DNA from: Gammaproteobacteria bacterium BRH_c0
GTDB lineage: Bacteria; Pseudomonadota; Gammaproteobacteria; Pseudomonadales; Porticoccaceae
NCBI GenBank assembly: GCA_000961645.1
Contig: LADM01000031.1
Location: forward strand, 1 to 52,199
Direction of reading: 5' to 3'
Length of the DNA: 52,199 bases
How positions within the stretch are numbered: position 1 is the stretch's first letter; every line of letters starts with the position of its first letter. The position numbers were made by a program, and so were the translations under genes. The notes below the pieces were generated by a model that searched no databases, was not told where the DNA came from, and saw only the letters and a list, made by a program, of their open reading frames with translations. Positions 18,061-26,656 of the stretch are shown piece by piece.

Positions 18061-18342
18061 CTACTGCTCGCAGAGGTACAGTATCAGGGCTGTCCGCTTT
18101 TGGAGCGTCGAGATAAACACCCCACTATTGGGTCTTCGCGGAGAAGGGTTTTCAGTAGGTGATAGCAGATATACCACTGCTTTGGGATGATTGGTCGTTG
18201 GGCAGGTCTGCAGGGCCAGCGTTTGCTTGGTGCTGCTGGGTTTGATGAACAGGGATAGTCTGCCGCCATCCATTAGCTTTCTGTCTCTAGCGGCGGGTTT
18301 TGCCTTATTAACTGCTGTGAGAGAGAGCAGCTCCTTTGCCAT
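18061..18342 (-). pseudogene. Decayed tyrosine integrase (N-terminal remnant)
   Basis: The first residues, MAKELLSLTAVNKAKP-ARDRKL, are closely similar to those of the intact integrase in this window (MAKEQLTFPAVDKAKP-TKPRKL), and the similarity resumes at QTLAL against RTLAL after a gap. Beyond about 50 residues the frame is unrelated, and no catalytic domain exists. The DNA just upstream also matches the leader of the intact integrase (TTTGCCATTTGGCGGT and TCAAAAACGAATC). This is therefore the stump of a sister integrase, beside the att-like copy at 18487. Confidence 0.8.
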
Positions 18343-18486
18343 TTGGCGGTGCCAGTCAAAAACGAATCTAGAAACCGCCTAATGTGTAACCAAAGTCATT
18401 GGATTCCAGCAACCGTGGTTGGACTGATTCGGGCTATAGGAGAAATCAAGGATTATGGACAATTTGGGCTTGGCATGGATAAGGTT

Positions 18487-18508
18487 TGGTACAGAGGCCG
18501 GACTTGAA
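18487..18508. repeat. att core copy (tRNA-Leu 3' end), distal end of the island
   Basis: Matches the 3' end of tRNA-Leu at 40441-40463: TGGTAC, one missing C, then AGAGGCCGGACT, a T for C change, and GAA. It lies in the same orientation as the tRNA copy, as expected for the direct repeats that bound an integrated element. The whole stretch 18343-19170 holds no gene: only this site, the arm repeat at 18563 and the hairpin at 18711. Confidence 0.8.
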
Positions 18509-18562
18509 AGTAGGTGTTATCTATATGAAATATATAGATATATAACGATTCGTTTTATTTGT

Positions 18563-18585
18563 ATACCGTCAAATATACCGTCAGG
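18563..18585. repeat. Integrase arm-type repeat (distal end)
   Basis: Identical over 23 bp to 40309-40331 and in the same orientation. It contains two direct copies of TACCGTCA 12-13 bases apart. It lies 55 bp inside the distal att copy, next to an AT-rich stretch that could bend. Position and sequence fit integrase arm-binding sites. Confidence 0.7.
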
Positions 18586-18710
18586 GGCGTATCCTTGAAT
18601 AATCCCCTGTGATCAAAATCTGGCAGCAAGTTGTACCTGCATTAGATCTATCAACGAGATTCTCAGCTGGGAGGTTTTAGGGAGGGTGTAGGTGGAACTG
18701 TGCGGTCAAG

Positions 18711-18737
18711 GACGGCGATATTGACACTATCGCCGTC
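18711..18737. other. Perfect 10-bp hairpin in gene-free DNA
   Basis: GACGGCGATA pairs exactly with TATCGCCGTC across the 7-base loop TTGACAC. No T-run follows on either side, so a simple intrinsic terminator is unlikely. It could be a protein-binding palindrome or a transfer-related structure of the island; nothing in the sequence decides this. Confidence 0.5.
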
Positions 18738-19170
18738 ATGGGCAATTCTTAACTTGGTGTCGTTATCCCTAGTGGCATCGCTGGGTGACTGAAGGCGGGC
18801 TTTTAACCCGCTGGATTTCGCCCTTCTTTACTGACATTTTGTCTGCGACATGATGGGTCGGAAAAAGTAGGGATTAATAGGGATTCTCGCCGACAATCAC
18901 TGAGCTTAGACAGGTTCACCAGGAACAGTAACGTACCCATTGAGACAGCGCCATATTTAGGATCTTGTGCTCTGAACCAATTTGACGATCAGCCGTGTCG
19001 CAGGCATCGCAAACACTCCGCCGGACCCACCAATGCAGTAGGTTCACTGCATGAGATCGACGTGGGTTTTATATTTTGTTGAATGATCCTGACTCTGTTG
19101 AGGGCCGGGCAGCTTTCGAGTCCTGTCTGCTCAAAATCTGTTCGGCATGGTCAGCGACCTCTGCTTGCCT

Positions 19171-19881
19171 TCAATGGGCTGATGGCCGACGGGTATAGAC
19201 ATGTATGTGCCTGCGTGACAGCAGGCTATGCCCTGCCGGGCAGGAATACTCTGCGAAGTTCCAACCAGGATGAAGTTCGGGTGTTGATAGCGATAGCTCT
19301 CCGGCGTTGTAGAACACTTTGCAGGCCAGGCAGCGCACGCTGCCGATGCCCGCGTCAATAAGCTGGGTGGCCATTTTCTCGAAGTCTATGGCATCAGGAA
19401 CAGGCGTTGGTCCAGGTAAAGTATCATCTCGCCCGGTGATATATTTTACGATTGCCATTTGCTCGTCTTCCCAGAACATAGGTAACGAATCTCCCTTGAA
19501 ATGATTTTGTACGTCTGCCGCATTGAAAATCATAGCGACAGGCTGGGTAGAGTCCTTGGAGTTTGGAAAGTCGTACGACACTTGGACGCCACAGGGAGGA
19601 GGGTTTTCAATCAGCTGATGTACCCGACGGCGCTGGGCTGCATTGGTGCTTGCGAAGTCCAGTGCTTGCGGTTGGTCGTTTCTGATGGCGCCACCTCTCA
19701 ATATCAGGCTTGGCTTGAGTATCAGCAGTACAGGCCACAGCAGCATACCCATACAGAACCCTATCCAGATGTCACCGCGACGATAGTGCCAGTCAAACTG
19801 ATCCAGGCGGCGCCACATCGCAAGGCCAAGCCAGGCGGCAACCAGAAGCGTCAGGGAAAGGTAAATCCACAGGGCAGTCAT
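19171..19881 (-). CDS. Two-helix membrane protein of unknown function, partner of SLOG gene
   Basis: 236 residues. Two hydrophobic helices near the N-terminus (about 4-24 and 40-60) leave a soluble region of about 170 residues. The distal part has CLAC and later CPAGH, a spacing that could bind zinc. I do not recognise the family. It begins 10 bp after the stop of the SLOG-family gene on the same strand, so the two are probably co-transcribed. A membrane protein placed right after a SLOG protein recalls sensor/effector pairs, but this is only context. Confidence 0.6.
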   Translation of the reverse strand: MTALWIYLSLTLLVAAWLGLAMWRRLDQFDWHYRRGDIWIGFCMGMLLWPVLLILKPSLILRGGAIRNDQPQALDFASTNAAQRRRVHQLIENPPPCGVQVSYDFPNSKDSTQPVAMIFNAADVQNHFKGDSLPMFWEDEQMAIVKYITGRDDTLPGPTPVPDAIDFEKMATQLIDAGIGSVRCLACKVFYNAGELSLSTPELHPGWNFAEYSCPAGHSLLSRRHIHVYTRRPSAH

Positions 19882-19891
19882 ATGTGGGCGA

Positions 19892-20371
19892 TCATCCGTT
19901 GATTACGCGATCCAGCAGTTTATCGATAACAGTATGGGTATAGGAATAGGCCCAGTCGCCAGCGCTGCCCCGAGGCCCGGCTACATTCAGCACCTTGATA
20001 GAACCTTGACCCAGAAAACGAAGCAACTTCTCAACGGTCTTGCGGGTATCAATGGCTTCCGCATCGATCAGCAGGTAGGGCTTATGCTCCTTCAGACATA
20101 AGGCGAGGGTTTGCTCAGTGCCGCCAGAGAGCGTGTCGTAGTAGATTATCAGGGTGGCATCGCTGTCCCGGACATTCTGCCGGGTGCGTTGGCGGTAACC
20201 GGCGCCGGAGAGTTCCTGAAGGGGATAGCGGTCGGGAATAATTCCATCTTCTGCTAGCCGCCCTTCTGGACACCAGCCCCCGACAGGAAAGTTGCGTGCC
20301 ATGGCGGCATCCAGGGCGGCCCGGTCGACTCCCGTCTGGCCGCCAGATACGATTTTCTCCAGGTTCGTCAT
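19892..20371 (-). CDS. SLOG-superfamily protein, circularly permuted YpsA type (annotated as putative molybdenum carrier)
   Basis: 159 residues. The start, EKIVSGGQTGVDRAALDAA, and the segments GGWCPEGRLAEDG, IPDRYPLQE, RTRQNVRDSDATLII and LSGGTEQTL are the well-known cpYpsA signature. The family has a Rossmann-like fold thought to bind a nucleotide or similar ligand. The molybdenum-carrier name comes from a plant homologue structure and says little of bacterial function. SLOG relatives act in nucleotide-signalling defence systems. It is followed 10 bp later by a membrane protein gene. Confidence 0.85.
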   Translation of the reverse strand: MTNLEKIVSGGQTGVDRAALDAAMARNFPVGGWCPEGRLAEDGIIPDRYPLQELSGAGYRQRTRQNVRDSDATLIIYYDTLSGGTEQTLALCLKEHKPYLLIDAEAIDTRKTVEKLLRFLGQGSIKVLNVAGPRGSAGDWAYSYTHTVIDKLLDRVING

Positions 20372-20502
20372 TGGGCGACCAAGTGCGGGTATTTGTTGTG
20401 GATATGATTGGGCCTGGTATAGCGGCTCCTGTCATCCTTACCTGAAACTTACCTCATTCAAGTGATTTTACTCGAATCTTTGCTTGAAGCAGTCCTCGGG
20501 AG

Positions 20503-20886
20503 TCACGCCAGAAATGCAGAAAGACGCTTGTGCAGACTATCAATATGCTCGGGGGGAAATTTCTTGTCGATGACGAGTTTGCCATTTGTTGTAATAAGGC
20601 AGCAGTCGAAGTCTGCGCCCAACCAGGCTTTGCAACAATCTGAGTTTTTGAAACCGGAGGCCCAGAGGGAATCTTCCTCTTCAGTTTCTACCCAGTAGAG
20701 ATCGCCCGGTAAAGCGTAAGGGGAGTCCAGTCCGAGGTAGCGGTTCATATCGGTTTGGTTTGACCACCAATTAACAAACAGGGGTAAAGACATATTTGGA
20801 AACCATATCCAGCATCTGTAGCCATAGTCTTCATCCAGAACGACCGTAAGCTCAGAACCAAAGCGATTTTGTAACGTTTGAGTCAT
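20503..20886 (-). CDS. Hypothetical 127-residue acidic protein
   Basis: Unrecognised. The protein is rich in aromatic residues (WIWFPN, LFVNWWSNQ, LYWVET), has no membrane segment or signal peptide, and is acidic in the middle (ETEEED). Its size and composition resemble small immunity-type proteins, but no toxin gene is evident nearby. The frame is open over its whole length with an ATG start at 20886. It is on the same strand as the SLOG gene, 131 bp away. Confidence 0.5.
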   Translation of the reverse strand: MTQTLQNRFGSELTVVLDEDYGYRCWIWFPNMSLPLFVNWWSNQTDMNRYLGLDSPYALPGDLYWVETEEEDSLWASGFKNSDCCKAWLGADFDCCLITTNGKLVIDKKFPPEHIDSLHKRLSAFLA

Positions 20887-21061
20887 TTCTGTATCAACTC
20901 TGTTTTGTAGATTGCTATCTTACCGCGATGGGGTTCACCGCTCTATTGTTTGCGACCAAATCAGCCACTTCTTGTCGTCGGCAATCCGCTTCGGCACCAC
21001 GGCGCATCTGAAGCCCGCTCCCGAGCAGTTGCGCGGGATTCCCGAGAAAGGAATACCACCG

Positions 21062-21562
21062 ATGGAGTGGCGGGGAACTGACGTTGACAAAGTGGGCGCC
21101 ATGATCGACACTTTCTTGGCGACCGCACACAACAAATTCCCACAGATCAAAAATTATCGTTATGCCTTCTCAAAACGGCAGTTCGTCGACCAAAACGGAA
21201 ACCCCGGTTGGGGTAGATTACTTCAAGATATTGGGTTGGCGAATCAACAACCCGGACGACCAGAAGACGGACGAGGAAATCCTGGCGCATTACGCGCAGG
21301 TGAATCAACGCTGCGCCGAATCATCTTTATCCAGTCCCTTGTATCGAGCGAGAGCGGAGCGCGACCCGGAATTCTTCAGCAAGTTCTCGTCGGGAGCCGC
21401 TCGCTAGTCCAAAACGGCGATCTTCGCGCCCTGCTGCGCGACGGCGATCACCCCTTTACCCTGTCTGGCACCAATGCTTCCGACAACTCCCAAACCGGCT
21501 TGCAGGTCCAGGCTATCCTTGCCTCCATTGAAGCTGATCCAGTCACGCCCAACCTGCGGTAA
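21062..21562 (+). pseudogene. Possible frame-disrupted gene
   Basis: This is the only plus-strand coding-like signal between 20887 and 21798. From 21062 the frame reads MEWRGTDVDKVGAMIDTFL and then NYRYAFSKRQFVDQNGNPG. A different frame, open over 21162-21407, gives the more protein-like stretch DYFKILGWRINNPDDQKTD and EEILAHYAQVNQRCAE. Joining the two would need a +1 shift near 21205. No family is recognised. It may be a broken gene or no gene at all. Confidence 0.3.
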
Positions 21563-21798
21563 ATAGCTGACCGTGGATAGTCATTAGCATTCCGACGAAA
21601 AAGTAAGGGAGAATCGGCTGCTTTACCTGTACCAAAAAAGAAGCCCCGCATTCATCGAACGATCCGGGCTGCGATTGCCAGGTGAAGTTCGCCAATTGCG
21701 AGGCTACACAGAAAGATTAGTGATAGACACCGATCCTGTCAACCAAAGCAAATCGCGCACTCTGGTATGGCGTTTCTGGAAAGCGAATGAGACGGATC

Positions 21799-22455
21799 TT
21801 ATCTGATCCTTCCCTGCTTTGACTCTTCAAGCCTATCTTCAAGGAATTCCGTGACGGTGCGAATTTTGTCAGTCATGCCGCCCAGAGAAGCGATTACCAG
21901 TCGATCATGCTCCGCTACCAGGCGCGCAAATGTTTTCCAATGCATGCCCTTGGGTTTGAGTCCGCTGCATTCATTGAGAATCCCCGGTGGCCAGCCCAGC
22001 TTCACGCGGATCTTGTCTGCCCGGCGTGCCTGGCGGTCATACCCTACTTTTCGCTGGCTCTTATAGGCCAGTTTGCGGCAATGTCGACAGGCGTAGATCT
22101 CTCCACCATAAAGAATGGCGACCCGTCGGCCACAGCCAACGACAGGGCAACGGAACCAGGGGCGTGAACCCCCCAGTCGACAAGTCGTCCAGTCGAGCAA
22201 TATGAAGTGGCTGCGATGACTCCAATCCTCCGTGCCCCGGTTTCGCCATTCGTAGTCCAGCGCCAACCAGCCTGTCTTTACACTTATCGAGATTCTGGTG
22301 GCTCCCACCCCGCGGCGACTCCACGACCAGGTACTGTTTGTGCCAGGAGCCAGCAGTCCCTGGCGGTGAAGCTGCCGTATATCCAGCGCCCGATAGTTGT
22401 CTGTGGTGTCTTTGGCGCCAGAGTAATGCCGCCTTCCACTACCGAGACCGCCCAT
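21799..22455 (-). CDS. Zinc-ribbon island protein of unknown function
   Basis: 218 residues from the ATG at 22455, chosen because GGAGG lies five bases upstream; a GTG two codons earlier would overlap that site. The N-terminus MGGLGSGRR and a central zinc ribbon (FRCPVVGCGRR then YACRHCRKLAY) are typical of a hypothetical protein found again and again in phage-like islands. The C-terminal part is basic and helical. It is the last gene of the minus-strand island module, 51 bp after the TubC-like gene. A DNA- or RNA-binding role is plausible from the ribbon but unproven. Confidence 0.75.
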   Translation of the reverse strand: MGGLGSGRRHYSGAKDTTDNYRALDIRQLHRQGLLAPGTNSTWSWSRRGVGATRISISVKTGWLALDYEWRNRGTEDWSHRSHFILLDWTTCRLGGSRPWFRCPVVGCGRRVAILYGGEIYACRHCRKLAYKSQRKVGYDRQARRADKIRVKLGWPPGILNECSGLKPKGMHWKTFARLVAEHDRLVIASLGGMTDKIRTVTEFLEDRLEESKQGRIR

Positions 22456-22506
22456 GGTCACCTCCGATTTTTTACCGAAATCATTTGGAGTACGCAGTAT
22501 CCAGTG

Positions 22507-23142
22507 TTAACCGGCGTAACCATGCGTACCATCGACTGAACCTTGGCTCTGTTGCCTGATCCAGGTATTTGCTGCTCGCCTGCCCGTGTTGGCCTGGCGG
22601 TGAGGTATAGGCTCCTCGATGCTGGCCGTCATCCAGATTTCCCGATAGCCACCCAGTAGCCGTTGCCGGACTGGAAGGGGTTTTCCTTTCAGGATGTTCA
22701 GGAGAAAATCCCCATCCTCGGCCAGCAGCGGCAGGTCCTCCAGGCTGGCCAATAGCGAGGGTGGTGTCGTCGATGCAGGTAATAGTGGGATAGGTTCAGG
22801 CGAGGGTATAACGGTGAGGCCGATGCATAGGGCTTGCGCAGCCACCCAGTCCAGCGTCTTAGGATTAGCGCTACAGGATTGCACCACTCTCTGGCGGATC
22901 TCCACATCATTCTCGAGGATATGATCCAGCCATGAGGTCACCAAACATTGGTCTTCTGGCGTCAGCGCACTGGAGCTAATTTGATTAGTGAGAGCAGCAA
23001 TGACGTCATCACGATTCTGCGCTAACTTTGCCAAAAGGTTGTCGGGTGGAGGGTGACGCGAAGTCCAGGCAATCTTGCCGTTTACCAAGGACAGGGACAG
23101 CCCCACTGCCCCAGCCTCGGCGACCAAGGCGAGGCCGTTCAT
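22507..23142 (-). CDS. TubC-N-like domain protein of the island replication module
   Basis: 211 residues. The first 50 residues (LVAEAGAVGLSLSLVNGKI then LLAKLAQNRDDVIAAL) match the small TubC N-terminal docking-type fold that often occurs beside DUF3987 genes in islands. The rest is unannotated, with a Leu/Pro-rich middle. Its start overlaps the DUF3987 stop by four bases, so the two are translated together. Probably an accessory of replication; no catalytic motif is visible. Confidence 0.65.
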   Translation of the reverse strand: MNGLALVAEAGAVGLSLSLVNGKIAWTSRHPPPDNLLAKLAQNRDDVIAALTNQISSSALTPEDQCLVTSWLDHILENDVEIRQRVVQSCSANPKTLDWVAAQALCIGLTVIPSPEPIPLLPASTTPPSLLASLEDLPLLAEDGDFLLNILKGKPLPVRQRLLGGYREIWMTASIEEPIPHRQANTGRRAANTWIRQQSQGSVDGTHGYAG

Positions 23143-24824
23143 AACTCACCCCGATAAGTCGCAGTTTCACTACTGGTCTGTTTGGATGCGGAAGCTGCGG
23201 AAGTTGCGGAAATCCTTGCCGCCAACGGGTTTGCGGGTGCGGAAGCATTGCGGATGCTTGCGGAAACCGCGTTTTGAGTCGTCGCCTCGTCGTGCGTTAC
23301 GCCATTTTCCGCAACCTTCCGCACAGTGTCCGCAGCCTCAACTGGCCGCATTTCCACGGTTTCCGCAACTTCCGCAACTTCCGCAAGGGGGTTGATGCGA
23401 AAATACTTGCCGTCCTCAGAGAGCAGGTGCCGGTACTGGATCAGCAGCCCCAGCAGCTTGTCCCGGTTGGCGACTTTACGCACATACCCGGGTCCGGATT
23501 TCCCCAGTTCGTTGCGGTGGAAGGATTGCCATTTATCGGCGCGGCCAGGGTCTTTGAGCCATGCAATCAGCGCCGTTGCTTGGGTCAGCTCAAGAGGGGG
23601 CTGTACCTCCTCAGAGTAACGAGACCATTCCATCAGCGAGTAGCGCACCAGCTGACAAGCACTGGCCATGGCGCTTTCATCAATCACCCCCAGGCCGGCA
23701 AAGCAGGCGAATACCGCAGCCACCCGTCTGGCCAGTTCTCCGGCACGACCAGCAAAGGGACGAATGCAGGCGAACTCTCCCAGTGATTCCTGTTCCCGCT
23801 CTGTGTCGTTGTAAAAGATCAGCCAGGCCCGGGTAGCCCCATCGGTGAGTTCAAGCACGGGCGGGGTGACTTCTCCGGTTTCCGGCACGATATAGGCTGG
23901 ACTCGCCTGTAGTTCACGCGATCGTTCCCAATAGTGCTGTAGGCGCGCATCCGCGTAGCTCTTTTCGGCGATCTTTTCCAGCGTGAGTGACCGGGTGCCC
24001 GCCAGGCTTTTGGCACTGCAAAACAGGAAGCGGGGCAGAAAACCCTGGTCACGCAATAAGGGGTCTTGCAAAGCCTCCGCAGTGGCAACTGGCTGTGCCA
24101 TCATCAGAATGGACAGGCGCCGTTTGTAGGCGACGCCCGAACCCTCGGCGTTTCCTTTGGAGCGGGTGCGCTCAAAAAAGCCACTGTCATACGCCTTGAT
24201 CAGGCCGCCGATAGTGGCTGCACGAGTGTCCGCCTTGAAGGAGGAGCCACCGAAGAGCTGCCCGCCTTCGTCGGTATCCCAGCACGCCTGGGAGGCGCCG
24301 CGGATCATGTCTCCTGCAATCGGTTCGAAGGTGGCGTCCGAGTACTGGGTACGAGGGTCCGCTGGCAGAGGATGTTCAGCAAGGAATTCCTCCCTTTTCT
24401 TTCCCTTCAAACTGTCTGCCTGACAGAGTATCTCGGTTACCAGCGTGCGATGCTTCGTGCGGGCTTGCCGCTCCGACTCATCTACTTCCCGAAACGCCAG
24501 GCGGCGACACTCCGATTTACGGTCCCCACTATTGGCCAGAGTTAGCATGAACAGGGAACACGGCATCCCGTCTTGTCGCTGATGATGGGGTGCATTCACT
24601 CGGGTTTGCGCTAGATACGCGGCTGCACCAATCACACACTGCCCCGCCAGCTCTATTGGCGCCTGCACATAGTAGGCGATGGCCTCGGCCGCCTCCCGCA
24701 TTAGGGGGGGCAGGGCATCCACCGGGTAAGGTGTTGACTGTGGCCGCGGCGGGAGCAACGGCTGGGGGCGATTGGCATCACTGATACTGGGTTTGGGAAA
24801 GGTCTGCATGGGCTCCAGTATCAT
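23139..24824 (-). CDS. DUF3987 (YfjI-like) replication-module protein
   Basis: 561 residues. The N-terminal segment (ALPPLMREAAEAIAYYVQ, then PIELAGQCVIGAAAY) and the P-loop-like N98-SGDRKS-104 identify DUF3987, a family related to helicase/primase proteins of islands and prophages. The protein carries no clear DNA-binding domain of its own. The C-terminal 90 residues are low-complexity (repeated A, E, T and S). Translation is coupled upstream to the toprim gene by a TAATG overlap and downstream to the TubC-like gene by ATGA. Likely role: replication of the excised element. Confidence 0.85.
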   Translation of the reverse strand: MILEPMQTFPKPSISDANRPQPLLPPRPQSTPYPVDALPPLMREAAEAIAYYVQAPIELAGQCVIGAAAYLAQTRVNAPHHQRQDGMPCSLFMLTLANSGDRKSECRRLAFREVDESERQARTKHRTLVTEILCQADSLKGKKREEFLAEHPLPADPRTQYSDATFEPIAGDMIRGASQACWDTDEGGQLFGGSSFKADTRAATIGGLIKAYDSGFFERTRSKGNAEGSGVAYKRRLSILMMAQPVATAEALQDPLLRDQGFLPRFLFCSAKSLAGTRSLTLEKIAEKSYADARLQHYWERSRELQASPAYIVPETGEVTPPVLELTDGATRAWLIFYNDTEREQESLGEFACIRPFAGRAGELARRVAAVFACFAGLGVIDESAMASACQLVRYSLMEWSRYSEEVQPPLELTQATALIAWLKDPGRADKWQSFHRNELGKSGPGYVRKVANRDKLLGLLIQYRHLLSEDGKYFRINPLAEVAEVAETVEMRPVEAADTVRKVAENGVTHDEATTQNAVSASIRNASAPANPLAARISATSAASASKQTSSETATYRGEL

Positions 24825-25765
24825 TAGCTGGCCCTCCTGCAGTTGGCGACATCGTTAAAGTCTGTGCAAGTGCAATCATCGCCACAGGATTGTGGCCACA
24901 CGAGTCCACCACCCACGGCCTGGGCGGCCTCCGTGGCTTTAGTGATGCCGGGATTGCCGGGGGTGCGGTGATCATTGTCTGCGGCCAGAATCAGGTCCAG
25001 TTCGGGATAGCGTTGTTGCAGTGCCATCGCAACCGGTTTTAGATTGCCGGCGTTCATAGCGGCGACAGCGGGCAGCCGGGTTTGGGCGTAAACTGTTGCT
25101 GCCGTCGCCCAGCCCTCGGCTACGTACAGTCTGCCGCTGGTCGGCAAGCTTGCAGCACCCACGAGGCTGAAGCACCCGGTAATTCGGCCATCTTTCAAAA
25201 ACCGCTTATTACCGCTGTTGTCGATACGCTGAATATTGACCAAGGTCCCGGCAATGTCCCACATCGGCATCAACAGCCAACCACCCATCACACGGATACT
25301 GAGAACGGGAAGCTGCTTGCGCGTCAGATAGGGGTGCAGTGCCGATGCCGGCTCACTGCTCTCCCACAGCGACTGTGCACGACGGGCGGTCTGAGCTTGG
25401 GCAGAGAGGAGCACAGTCTTGCGGCGATGATCACGGGCAATTGACTCCGCTCTCAATTCCCGGGCAGTAATCTCGCAGGAGATACCACCAGCCGAGACGC
25501 TGTATCTCTCCCCAGTGCGCCAGTTGCCAAAAGTGCAGGAGGGCACGCCGTCCAGGTGACATACATACCAGCACGCCAGGTTGCCTGGCTTGCCGTTGGG
25601 GTCATCAACCCGGTGAATCTCACCATCGCCGATGGGCGCGATGAGCACCCCCAAATGGCGGAAAATAGCCTCAGAAAGCTTGTCAATCGCGTGGTGGGTG
25701 GTGGTAAAATTGTGTGCGAGAAAACGTTTATGGCTGGCCTTTGGTTGGCCTATTTTTTTGTCCAT
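24824..25765 (-). CDS. Toprim-domain primase-like protein
   Basis: 313 residues. The toprim core is in the C-terminal third: LYVAEGWATAATVY carries the catalytic Glu, and LILAADNDHR carries the acidic pair. The N-terminal part (WYVCHLDGVPSCTFGNWRTG) matches the domain that precedes toprim in island primases; a classical zinc finger is not obvious. It probably works with the DUF3987 protein in starting replication of the element. It is separated from the AlpA gene by only three bases. Confidence 0.85.
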   Translation of the reverse strand: MDKKIGQPKASHKRFLAHNFTTTHHAIDKLSEAIFRHLGVLIAPIGDGEIHRVDDPNGKPGNLACWYVCHLDGVPSCTFGNWRTGERYSVSAGGISCEITARELRAESIARDHRRKTVLLSAQAQTARRAQSLWESSEPASALHPYLTRKQLPVLSIRVMGGWLLMPMWDIAGTLVNIQRIDNSGNKRFLKDGRITGCFSLVGAASLPTSGRLYVAEGWATAATVYAQTRLPAVAAMNAGNLKPVAMALQQRYPELDLILAADNDHRTPGNPGITKATEAAQAVGGGLVWPQSCGDDCTCTDFNDVANCRRAS

Positions 25766-25768
25766 GAG

Positions 25769-25978
25769 TTAGGCCTCCCGGCTGCCGGCAAGGCCACGAC
25801 TTCGGTTGATCTGTTGTTCCAGCCAGGCTTCGATTTCGGATGCGACCCAGCCGACGGCCCTGCCGCCAAGGGATACGGGATGCGGAAACCGATCTTCTGA
25901 AACTCTCAAATAGATTGAGCTTCGGGAAAGACCGGTGCGAATCTTGACTTCGGGAAGTCTTAGGATGGTAGTAGCCAT
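25769..25978 (-). CDS. AlpA-family excision/transcription regulator
   Basis: 69 residues starting at 25978, with AGGAGG eight bases upstream; the longer open frame to 26038 is not needed. The sequence is a MerR-like winged helix typical of AlpA: LRLPEVKIRTGLSRSSIYLR followed by FPHPVSLGGRAVGWVASEIEAWL. In P4-type elements AlpA controls integrase expression and excision. Here it leads the toprim-DUF3987-TubC-zinc-ribbon run, so it may also control replication. Confidence 0.92.
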   Translation of the reverse strand: MATTILRLPEVKIRTGLSRSSIYLRVSEDRFPHPVSLGGRAVGWVASEIEAWLEQQINRSRGLAGSREA

Positions 25979-26057
25979 GCTAGCGTCCTCCTGGACGTTG
26001 TTAAACACATGGCAGACATACTGATTATCGGTGAGCAAAAAATCAGCGGGGAAATTA

Positions 26058-26609
26058 CTAGGTGATTTTCCCCTTGCGATTTTGTTTTGATTTTTTCATC
26101 GCTCGCTCGAACTCACGCCGAATAGTATCCGGCGATTTGTGAAATTTTTCTGACGTTTTGTGATATGCCTCTTGTTTAGATAAACCAGACTTCAAATAAT
26201 CTTTGACTGTGAATAGCCGAATCGATAGAGCTTGGCGGCTCGCTTTTCTCCCCGGTTGAGCTGGAGACATTTTCATGGTGGCTAGGGACACCTTTTTTTT
26301 ATCTGCCTCATCGATAACACCAATGGCAAGTTTTGCGAAAGCTCGTCTTGCTGGCTGGGGAAGAAGATCGTCCATCAGCAAAAGAGACGCCAGGACTATC
26401 TGGAAGGTGTTCTCAAATTGCACCTCATCGATGTCCATATTTTCCCATTTGCTGACAAGGTCCTCGGCATAATCTAGCCAGTCACTGAGTTCGTCCCCGG
26501 CATTGGCGAATTTCCATATTTCATGTTCAGAAGAAAACATAGTTCCATTTACTCCTTGACGGTATAGGCCGGATAAATACCAATTAGCTTCTTGGAATTC
26601 TATAGACAT
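26058..26609 (-). CDS. Hypothetical island protein with a C-terminal helix-turn-helix-like region
   Basis: Up to 183 residues from the ATG at 26609, which has no ribosome site. An ATG at 26540 has AAGGAG 11 bases upstream and would give 160 residues; the start is unresolved. The last 50 residues (LKSGLSKQEAYHKTSEKFH then SPDTIRREFERAMKK) look like a helix-turn-helix of the kind that reads DNA. The family is not recognised. It lies 79 bp upstream of alpA on the same strand and divergently from the RHH gene, so it may regulate both. Confidence 0.55.
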   Translation of the reverse strand: MSIEFQEANWYLSGLYRQGVNGTMFSSEHEIWKFANAGDELSDWLDYAEDLVSKWENMDIDEVQFENTFQIVLASLLLMDDLLPQPARRAFAKLAIGVIDEADKKKVSLATMKMSPAQPGRKASRQALSIRLFTVKDYLKSGLSKQEAYHKTSEKFHKSPDTIRREFERAMKKSKQNRKGKIT

Positions 26610-26611
26610 TA

Positions 26612-26629
26612 CAGTACATTGCAGTACAT
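26612..26629. promoter_or_regulatory. Direct repeat CAGTACAT x2, possible operator
   Basis: CAGTACAT occurs at 26612-26619 and 26622-26629, 10 bp apart, which is one turn of the helix. It lies in the short gap between the divergent hypothetical gene and the RHH gene. RHH proteins bind paired short repeats of this sort, so autoregulation is a reasonable guess. Confidence 0.45.
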
Positions 26630-26656
26630 CCGCAATATCCAGAAATCGAGGCTGCC

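Noticed and set aside
26556-26566. TTGACGGTATA match to the arm-type motif
   Set aside because: A single 11-base match inside a coding region far from either end; probably chance.
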